Shown here piece after piece: positions 21,343 to 25,132 of a DNA stretch of 25,132 nucleotides (positions within the stretch are counted from its first letter, which is position 1; each line of letters opens with the position of its first letter). The DNA is from Priapulus caudatus. Lineage: Eukaryota; Priapulida; Priapulimorpha; Priapulimorphida; Priapulidae. A program made the position numbers and the translations under genes. Under the pieces are notes generated by a model that had not been told where the DNA came from, did not search any database, and worked only from the letters and a program-made list of their open reading frames with translations. The DNA lies in the NCBI RefSeq assembly GCF_000485595.1, contig NW_014577574.1:191765-216896 (forward strand), given 5' to 3'.

Positions 21343-22520
21343 AAGAGAGAGAGGAAAGGAGGGAGAGAGGAAAGGAGGGAGGGAGAGAGGGAGGGAGGGA
21401 GAGAGAGGGGGAGAGAGGGAGAGAAAGAGGGAGGGAGCGAGAGAAGGAGACACGAACAGAGAAAGACAAACACATAGAGATAGAGAGATAGACAGACAGG
21501 CAGCCTGACAGGCATACAGACAGGCAGATAGACAGACAGACAGACACACACACATACAGAATACAGATATAAAGATAGATAGACACCAGGAACAGCTTTA
21601 GGTTTTACATACACCATTAAAATCTTGGCATGTTTATATACTTGCAATTGCATTACCTCATCCTGTGTGTGGCCTCGTGTCAGAATATTGCGAGCAGCCA
21701 TGGGTACATTGTTAATATCCACTTCTGCTACAAATAAGTCATTTGCTTCTTTTCTATATTGAAGCCCACCAGCACCAGTCACAGTCTGCAAATTGAAAAA
21801 AAGAAGATTCTTTTGACTGAACACCTTTTTTTACACAGAACGTTTCTAAACAGAAAATTTGAATATGAAAACTTTGAATATGAAAATCTTCGAATAAACT
21901 CACCTAATAATTACAGGTAACATTCTACCTCTAACTGGTATACACTCATCATACCACATGACTATGCTCCAGAGTTTCAAACTACAAATTTTCCCAAAGT
22001 AATTTGCAGGGTTCTCCACCAGGACTTTCAGAATGCACGTCATTTATGGTTGGATGGGGGAGGGCCCAAGAGAGGGTTGTATCAAGTGGAGATAATTACA
22101 CGTGTCATAAGCAGTTCCAACTGCCCAATACACAAGTAAACTCAATCAGTTCAGATCCATATATACATCAAGGTGTGAAAATACGTAACAGCATGACTGT
22201 GTTGGGATTGTCAAAGGTAAGCACAGCTGGAAATTAAGGCATATCGATGAGGCAATTAATTCATGTTTGGGAATTGATGGGATGTCACCAATCACATTTT
22301 TAAACTTAAAAAAGCGTGGAGAGAACACTGCTTTGAGTCAAGATTTTAACAAGGAAATAGTATTTTGCAATCACATATATTTGGACATATATATGCCATA
22401 TGATTGATATACAATACCTTTGGTTTGTTGGCAGCAGGAAGTTTGAGTTTGCCCTTTGCAACAAGCTCGGCATCAACTTTAGCAGCTGCTTCAGCTGCGG
22501 CTTCAAGACTGCCTTTTTGC
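5216..22520 (-). CDS. KHDC4: KH-domain splicing protein KHDC4 (BLOM7-like), 22 exons, 5' end missing
   Basis: Family role: nuclear RNA-binding protein with two KH-type domains; in mammals BLOM7 works with the PRP19/SNEV complex in pre-mRNA splicing. Exons, 5' to 3': 22418-22520, 21657-21785, 21145-21224, 20878-20930, 19881-20068, 19526-19612, 18845-18969, 18448-18508, 16667-16778, 16074-16226, 15191-15304, 14825-15009, 13961-14125, 13558-13767, 13285-13384, 12776-12889, 11940-12138, 10128-10255, 6786-6830, 6430-6562, 5541-5701, 5216-5340. All junctions are GT-AG and all phases join, giving 2770 nt and 922 residues up to TAA at 5216-5218. The first exon begins with the last base of a split codon and has no in-frame Met, so at least one upstream coding exon is missing. 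The protein is much longer than human KHDC4 (about 614 aa), mostly through an enlarged Q/A/P/S-rich middle. Order of parts: Ala/Lys N-terminus, KH1, proline-rich linker, KH2, low-complexity middle, conserved C-terminal motifs. Confidence 0.93.
6831..10127 (-). other. 3.3-kb KHDC4 intron
   Basis: Apart from the TIR element at 8045-8334, I see only AT-rich unique-looking sequence. An open frame of 114 codons at 9759-10103 on the plus strand ends just before the neighbouring exon, but it has no recognisable domain or splice support. No snoRNA-like box C/box D pair was found by eye. Confidence 0.5.
8045..8334. mobile_element. 290-bp element with ~26-bp terminal inverted repeats
   Basis: The left end reads CTAAAAAAGACGTTTGTTTC then CGCTAA. 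The right end is the inverted complement with one extra A and one substitution. The interior is AT-rich, non-coding, and includes an 11-12 base T run near 8141-8152. The flanks share TTTAGAC (8038-8044 and within 8329-8337), but this overlaps the TIR, so the duplication length and superfamily are not determined. Confidence 0.65.
10128..16778 (-). CDS. KHDC4: KHDC4: enlarged Gln/Ala/Ser/Pro-rich middle, ten exons
   Basis: Visible residues 276-769. Exon 16667-16778 is Ala/Gln-rich and likely helical ([20 protein letters not shown]). The next exons are Ser/Leu/Gln-rich low complexity ([57 protein letters not shown]). Exon 13558-13767 ends with the family-conserved block [19 protein letters not shown] (human has KRRFTEE and GLLGYQ). 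The exons after that block are Pro/Gln-rich ([29 protein letters not shown]). Exons 16074-16226, 15191-15304 and 12776-12889 are symmetric (phase 1-1), and 13961-14125 and 13558-13767 are phase 0-0, so single-exon skipping would keep the frame. No domain was recognised outside the conserved block. Confidence 0.88.
10256..11939 (-). other. 1.7-kb KHDC4 intron
   Basis: Unique-looking AT-rich sequence with no recognised exon, repeat or RNA gene. Confidence 0.45.
12195..12280. repeat. (TG)n microsatellite
   Basis: Alternating TG with a few interspersed CG steps (TGCG) at both ends, lying in a KHDC4 intron just upstream, in gene sense, of exon 11940-12138. It can adopt Z-DNA. Apparent open frames across it are low-complexity artefacts. 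Confidence 0.95.
14334..14533. mobile_element. TA-flanked MITE, Tc1/mariner-like, with a nested inverted repeat
   Basis: Outer termini: TGGTGGCCAAGCGTTATAAT at the left and, read inward from the right, TGGTGGCACAGTGTTATAAT; both continue into AGA. TA dinucleotides flank both ends (14332-14333 and 14534-14535). A second, truncated copy of the same terminus lies inside at about 14415-14446 (GTGGCCCAGTTATAATAGAC) and pairs even further with the right end. The interior also has the small hairpin CACGTCTTCGACGTG and a poly-T run. Non-coding. TA duplication suggests Tc1/mariner. Confidence 0.7.
14759..14780. repeat. Perfect 9-bp stem hairpin
   Basis: CAGTCCTGA and TCAGGACTG are separated by a 3-4 base A-rich loop. 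It lies about 45 bp downstream, in KHDC4 sense upstream, of exon 14825-15009 boundaries, in the intron after that exon. No function is evident. Confidence 0.6.
15434..15885. mobile_element. TIR-bounded element containing three tandem ~140-bp repeats
   Basis: The element is bounded by GTATCCCC (15434-15441) and its complement GGGGATAC (15878-15885). Three tandem copies start TCTCCCCAAG at about 15447, 15591 and 15725 (periods 144 and 134); the third is cut short near 15803. Shared blocks are CCAAGTTTGGT, CGCTAGGTCAATTAGGGG and CGAGTTATAGAG. TCAAGGTCA occurs twice in copy 1 and once in copy 2. The right end is GC-rich with a hairpin-like CCCGCCGACTTCGTCGCAGG. Non-coding. I have an impression that such repeats recur in marine invertebrate genomes, but cannot verify it here. 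Confidence 0.7.
16956..18310 (-). mobile_element. hAT-superfamily element (1355 bp) in a KHDC4 intron
   Basis: The left end reads CAGGGTTAGATACTAAC and the right end, read inward, CCGGGTTTAACACTAACG. Similarity continues through TTAGTTCATTAGTCC versus CTAGTTCGTTAGTCC and then copies of ACTAGTCC/ACTAGTAA. A perfect 8-bp direct repeat, CCATGGCA, flanks it at 16948-16955 and 18311-18318. Eight-bp duplication and CAGGG-type ends indicate hAT. The minus strand carries a zinc-finger ORF but no transposase catalytic or dimerisation region, so this is an internally deleted, non-autonomous copy. A 21-bp motif containing TCTCCCCCAG is repeated near 17120-17168. Confidence 0.88.
17356..17730 (-). pseudogene. 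TTF-type zinc-finger ORF of the hAT element
   Basis: A 124-codon frame starting at Met 17730. It has a basic N-terminus ([12 protein letters not shown]), then [22 protein letters not shown] and [20 protein letters not shown] followed by GH. This gives W-x(4)-PWL, C-x-x-C and H-x(4)-H patterns as in the TTF-type (BED-like) zinc finger that precedes hAT transposases and occurs in ZNF862-like proteins. The frame stops at TGA, but another frame just downstream (about 17256-17350) continues with [20 protein letters not shown] and then ends. This suggests a small frameshift or an unrecognised splice. The RNase H-like transposase domain is absent. Confidence 0.65.
18448..19612 (-). CDS. KHDC4: KHDC4: KH2 region, three exons
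   Basis: Exons 19526-19612, 18845-18969 and 18448-18508 encode visible residues 185-275. They read [61 protein letters not shown] and [17 protein letters not shown], a close match to the second, STAR-like KH domain of the family. The GxxG loop is GPGG, split between the first two exons (visible residues 211-214). This is the best conserved part of the protein and the strongest evidence for the assignment. A 452-bp transposon-like element lies in the intron between the first two exons. Confidence 0.95.
19016..19467. mobile_element. 452-bp TIR element with subterminal GGTTGTCC repeats
   Basis: Perfect 16-bp terminal inverted repeats, CAGTGCTCAATTTTAA, at 19016-19031 and 19452-19467. The flanks share a 5-bp direct repeat, ATTTT (19011-19015 and 19468-19472). 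Near the left end GGTTGTCC occurs as a palindrome (GGTTGTCCGGAGGACAACC) and at least twice more as direct copies within about 70 bp; AGTTGTCCGAG sits near the right end. The interior is AT-rich and non-coding. It lies in the KHDC4 intron between the two main KH2 exons. The superfamily is uncertain: the ends look hAT-like, the 5-bp duplication does not. Confidence 0.75.
19881..20068 (-). CDS. KHDC4: KHDC4: end of KH1 and proline/arginine-rich linker exon
   Basis: Visible residues 123-184. It begins with the last helix of KH1 ([17 protein letters not shown]), then a basic, proline-rich linker with [11 protein letters not shown] and [17 protein letters not shown]. The exon is bounded by a CACAG acceptor and a GAG|GTGAGT donor. 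Both flanking frames are open and shadow it. Confidence 0.9.
20340..20660 (+). other. Purine-rich intronic segment, possible decayed retroelement 3' end
   Basis: Strand-asymmetric sequence in the KHDC4 intron 20069-20877. One plus frame reads [19 protein letters not shown] and later [17 protein letters not shown] before stops; another contains [15 protein letters not shown]. Such Arg/Trp-rich fragments resemble the tail after the reverse transcriptase of non-LTR elements, but the match is weak, frame-broken and lacks any catalytic motif. It could equally be an unrelated low-complexity region. Confidence 0.25.
20878..21785 (-). CDS. KHDC4: KHDC4: KH1 region, three exons
   Basis: Exons 21657-21785, 21145-21224 and 20878-20930 encode visible residues 35-122. 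The segment [20 protein letters not shown], then [20 protein letters not shown] and [18 protein letters not shown], follows the family signature of the first KH domain (human: [41 protein letters not shown]). The usual KH GxxG loop is not canonical here, as in the human protein. The domain ends in the next exon with [16 protein letters not shown]. The intron between the first two of these exons holds a long simple-sequence tract. Confidence 0.92.
21277..21590. repeat. Compound microsatellite: (TA)n, (GA)n, purine tract, GACA/GATA
   Basis: (TA)n at 21277-21300 is followed by (GA)n to about 21340, a long GGGA/GAGA purine tract to about 21450, and GACA/GATA/CACA repeats to about 21560. It sits in a KHDC4 intron. 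In gene sense it is a CT-rich pyrimidine tract of over 200 nt ending 50 bases from the acceptor at 21225. Serine/leucine-rich open frames across it are artefacts. Confidence 0.95.
22418..22520 (-). CDS. KHDC4: KHDC4: first visible exon, Ala/Lys-rich N-terminal helix
   Basis: Visible residues 1-34. The exon reads [20 protein letters not shown] followed by [11 protein letters not shown], matching the N-terminal Ala-rich helix of the family (human has a similar stretch ending AKGKLK). The acceptor is a good pyrimidine tract ending CAACAG; the donor is AAG|GTATTG. The exon enters in phase 2, so a start exon must lie at higher coordinates. Confidence 0.88.
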
Positions 22521-22697
22521 CTGTTGGAAGAAAGACTGCATTAGTTTACTGAAACACATATAGCCCAGATATTTCTGATTTCATATTAGGAAACAGCTCA
22601 ATTGCCTGTTAAAAAAAAACAACTTTGAATCCACCAGGTACCTGGTAATTTCTACTCACAAAAAGGATGGGATGAAAGTCTGTTTGTTTTTTCCTTT

Positions 22698-22772
22698 TCA
22701 TTTTTTCTTCAGTGCCAATGCTAGTAACAAAACCTCATCATCTTCATCGGACGAAGACAAAGGACCGTTCAT
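22698..22772 (-). pseudogene. Fragment resembling Harbinger transposase N-terminus
   Basis: A 24-residue frame starting at Met 22772 and ending at TGA 22700-22698. It contains SSSDEDDEVLLLALALKKK, the acidic-then-leucine-then-lysine pattern typical of the N-terminus of PIF/Harbinger (HARBI1-like) transposases. After the stop, another frame gives FHPILFVSRN, reminiscent of the next family segment (VHPI...R). Short, so the assignment rests on composition and on the second Harbinger piece nearby at 24104-24322. Confidence 0.4.
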
Positions 22773-22924
22773 TAAGACATTTTCCCGTTTTTAAGTTTTT
22801 GTTAAATATCTCAGTACTACCTGGAGACACTACACACTAGGAAACAAATGTGTGGTTTTATGCACTACATGTCTCCTCTATTGTGTGCAAATATAATATC
22901 ATGGTCATTATATTGATAAGGGGA

Positions 22925-23110
22925 AACTTCCCCCCCCCCTTTCCAGGCGGAAGTTTGGCGGGCGTTTTTACCCGGGCCTCGGGATGCCCATCAAACAAAC
23001 CCAGAACAGGTTTCTTGGTGTGTCTTATATGGTACTAGCGGGATACCCGGAGTTGCCCGGGGAAATCAGTGGCGTTACTCAGTTGGTGACTACTTGGTTG
23101 AAAGGAAAAT
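22925..23110. other. GC-rich block with poly-C run
   Basis: Begins with a run of about 10 C and contains CCCGGGCCTCGGG and CCCGGAGTTGCCCGGGG, in contrast to the AT-rich surroundings. No protein family was recognised in any frame; the plus frames are proline/glycine/cysteine-rich but stop-broken. Probably part of a repeat family. Confidence 0.35.
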
Positions 23111-23138
23111 ACCCAAAAAAATCGAACTATCTATCTAT

Positions 23139-23265
23139 CCATGCACCGCATCCCATCCCATCTCATCGCATCCCATGCCATCCAATGACATCCGATGCCA
23201 TGCCATCCCATCGCACCGCATCCCATGGCATCCCATGCCATGCCATCCCATCCCATTCCATCCCA
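23139..23265. repeat. Degenerate CATCC/CATGC pentamer repeat
   Basis: About 25 pentamers of the type CATCC, CATGC and CATCG, with phase slips. Histidine/proline/serine-rich open frames across it are artefacts. Confidence 0.9.
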
Positions 23266-23640
23266 AACATTAAAAAATAATAATAAATCAAAAGATAAGA
23301 CATTAAAGAGTGTATTGCGAGTTTTTTGGCTCAGAAAAACTAAATATAGCTGAATATAGTCTCACCTGACAGTGGAAACATCACTGATTAGACCAACATT
23401 AAAAACACTAAGATTTTATGCAGTTATAGCATAGAAAAATGGATTTGACCACATCATACCAGCTCCGAATATTATTATCGTATGCCGACTATCCAAAATA
23501 CAAATGGCGCCTTCAAACGAAGTGCATCATTAAAACAAAAGGGCGTGCAATTCTGTGTGGTAAATATTATTGAATTTTTATGTCATTAATTCAGAGCTTA
23601 TCTAATAACACTTTACGCAGTACTTATTAGTACTACACTG

Positions 23641-23890
23641 CTGTTACGCTAAGATGAACCTATGTGTTTACAATCTGACCCACTTTCTACGGTGCGCCGG
23701 TATGCATTACTGCACCCTGATAGATGTCTCGCGGCAAACCATGCAGGTTGAGCCAGAACCACAGCGCGGCAAAAATACCAAGCTCTGCGGGAAGATAGCT
23801 TCATCTTCACTCCTGCCTTTCTTTCACAGTTTCCCCTTACAATATCCAATAAGCACAAAGCTAAACTCAGTGAGGTGTTAACCAACCTGA
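23641..23890. other. Open, GC-richer segment of unknown nature
   Basis: Opposite frames of 75 codons (+, 23654-23881) and 78 codons (-, 23649-23885) are open through this block. A third minus frame reads LVFLPRCGSGSTCMVCRETS then, past a TAA, CIPAHRRKWVRL, which is cysteine-rich but matches no family I can name. No convincing splice sites frame it. It could be a gene fragment, a repeat or chance. Confidence 0.25.
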
Positions 23891-24103
23891 GAGGAATGTA
23901 TGGGGTTACAAAAAGTAGTAATAATTTACTAGTAGTACTGCCGATGCTTAAATGCCAAAAGTATTACAAAGGTTGGAGACAAACAACAATTTGTGGTGTA
24001 TAAGTAACTGAAGGTATGACAAGTCATTCCCCTCTGGTTTATACAGCTATACAACAGCATCCATTTGCTGAAAATATAAATATGATAACAGGTATTGGAT
24101 ACA

Positions 24104-24322
24104 GAGTACTATCGAAAAAGGTCAACTTTAGGAAAATATCACACATTGGCTCAAAAATTAGAAAAAGATGATGAGTGCTAGAAAGCCTACTTTAGAATGT
24201 CAAAAACTCAATTTGATCAGCTGCATGAGCTTGCTGTTCCGCACACTTGTATCACAAACATGACACACTGGAGCCTGTCTAAAAGAAGATTAACTATAAC
24301 TTTGAGGTCAGTACTGTGTTAA
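24104..24322 (+). pseudogene. Decayed PIF/Harbinger transposase N-terminal exon
   Basis: The frame reads YYRKRSTLGKYHTLAQKLEK, then DDEC, an in-frame TAG at 24179-24181, then KAYFRMSKTQFDQLHEL, followed by LSKRRLTITLR. This is the helix-rich segment that precedes the DDE domain in HARBI1-like transposases (typical members have GEYHTLVQEL, FRMS..QFD.LL and RLAITLR). The frame ends in TAA at 24320-24322. A plausible donor, GAG|GTCAGT, lies at the point where family members go on to the catalytic region, but that region is missing. The copy is dead by the stop and the loss of the DDE domain. Confidence 0.8.
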
Positions 24323-24798
24323 GTATTAAATTAATTTGTTTATTATTGTTTGCAATAAGTGATGATTGCCCGTTGCCACAGGTGGAAAAACCTAGGAGGG
24401 GCCACAAAGGATACGTGACTACCACACTAGTTTTGGAGTAGTAACGTACACCAATAATTATACAGTCACTGAAACTATGTGCACTGATTTAAAATTGTTT
24501 TATCTGAGGAACATTTTCCAATATGAGATAGTATGTCTGTCAAGCGCATTTCATCCTTTACTATACATTGTCCATTGGCTGAGGGTGGCGTGAACAGAAC
24601 ACCTGATCAAAAAAACAATCGCGTTGATTGATTCAATTGTCTTTTGCCATACACGTCATCCAGCAAAAGTCACTCATTTGACTTTTGCCGGTCGCTGTGA
24701 AACAGGGCCAGAGCCGTGCCGTGTCAGTGGAGACTGCACCATAAGATATATATAGATTTGAATTTTGCCGGAACGAGTGAATGGAGCTGTTGCCGATT

Positions 24799-25132
24799 CG
24801 TGCCATGCCGTGCACGTGTGGAGACGGGCCTTTACCGTGCCATGCCGTGTGTGTGTGGAGACGGGCCTTTACCGTGCCATGCCGTGTGTGTGTGGAGACG
24901 GGCCTTTACCGTGCCATGCCGTGTGTGTGGAGACGGGCCTTTACCGTGCCACGCCGTGTGTGTGGAGACGGGCCTTTACCGTGCCACGCCGTGTGTGTGG
25001 AGACGGGCCTTTACCGTGCCATGCCGTGCACGTGCGGAGACGAGCCTTTACCGTGCCATGCCGTGTGTGTGTGGAGACGGGCCATTACCGCGCCACGCCA
25101 TGTGTGTGGAGACGGGCCTTTACCGTGCCACG
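24799..25132. repeat. 35/37-bp minisatellite running off the window end
   Basis: Nine full units and a 9-base partial, starting at 24799, 24836, 24873, 24910, 24945, 24980, 25015, 25052, 25089 and 25124. Each unit has CGTGCCATGCCGTG, a short (TG)n and GGAGACGGGCCTTTAC; 37-bp units have one more TG than 35-bp units. On the minus strand each unit reads TAAAGGCCCGTCTCCAC then a CGGCAYGGCACGG-like block, resembling a Harbinger terminal repeat preceded by its TAA target. A degenerate related sequence (GCCGTGCCGTGTCAGTGGAG) lies at about 24714-24733. Confidence 0.9.

Larger units (their letters stand above)
22521..23640. other. Region that should hold the KHDC4 start exon; not identified
   Basis: The first visible KHDC4 exon needs upstream coding sequence. 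On the minus strand a good donor sits at CTGTCAG|GTGAGA (exon edge 23366), preceded by an ATG at 23381-23379, but direct joining to exon 22418-22520 gives the wrong frame. No exon with the family's expected Arg/Lys-Trp-Asp N-terminal motif was found. The start exon may be short, divergent, or beyond the window. Confidence 0.4.

Noticed and set aside
21134-21824. Ser/Leu/Pro-rich frames of 96-182 codons
   Set aside because: Read-through of KH1 exons into the compound microsatellite; low complexity only.
22693-22795. Plus-strand terminal exon candidate (pyrimidine tract + CAG, then a Ser/Asp-rich frame ending in TAA)
   Set aside because: Plausible splice acceptor, but no upstream exons on that strand; the minus-strand Harbinger-like reading explains the acidic/serine composition better.
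22984-23280. 98-codon frame rich in His/Pro/Ser
   Set aside because: Its second half is the CATCC pentamer repeat; there is no protein-like constraint.
24799-25132. CRISPR-like array (regular repeats of 35-37 bp)
   Set aside because: Units abut with no unique spacers, in an animal genome; this is a minisatellite.

Overview
The window is animal nuclear DNA: AT-rich, with genes split by short GT-AG introns, many microsatellites and a dense load of small DNA transposons. The two recognisable genes and the repeat types fit an invertebrate metazoan, quite possibly marine (sponge, cnidarian or similar). The species cannot be fixed from sequence alone. There is no sign of prokaryotic operons, CRISPR or plasmid functions.

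Layout. (1) 1-1210: non-coding upstream DNA with two related miniature inverted-repeat elements (392-484 and 804-870), each flanked by a perfect 9-bp target-site duplication. (2) 1211-3938, + strand: a six-exon gene for mitochondrial ribosomal protein uS11m (MRPS11). Its first intron carries a 747-bp foldback hAT-type element inserted just after the splice donor. (3) 3939-5215: the tail-to-tail junction of the two genes. (4) 5216-22520, - strand: a large gene for the KH-domain splicing protein KHDC4 (BLOM7/KIAA0907 family). I could place 22 coding exons whose phases all agree, giving 922 residues; the first coding exon or exons were not found. (5) Introns of KHDC4 hold a 290-bp TIR element, a Tc1/mariner-like MITE, a triplicated ~140-bp repeat inside a TIR-bounded element, a 1355-bp hAT element with a zinc-finger ORF and perfect 8-bp duplications, a 452-bp element with subterminal repeats, and long simple-sequence tracts. 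(6) 22521-25132: repeat-rich DNA with two broken pieces of a PIF/Harbinger transposase N-terminus on opposite strands, a CATCC-type pentamer repeat, and a 35/37-bp minisatellite that runs off the window end and looks derived from a Harbinger terminus.

The two genes are housekeeping genes (mitochondrial translation; pre-mRNA splicing) and are not obviously linked in function. The distinctive content is the set of small transposons, several with exact, readable duplications. I found no convincing new multi-gene system. The best novelty candidates are the unclassified miniature element families and the lineage-specific enlargement of KHDC4.
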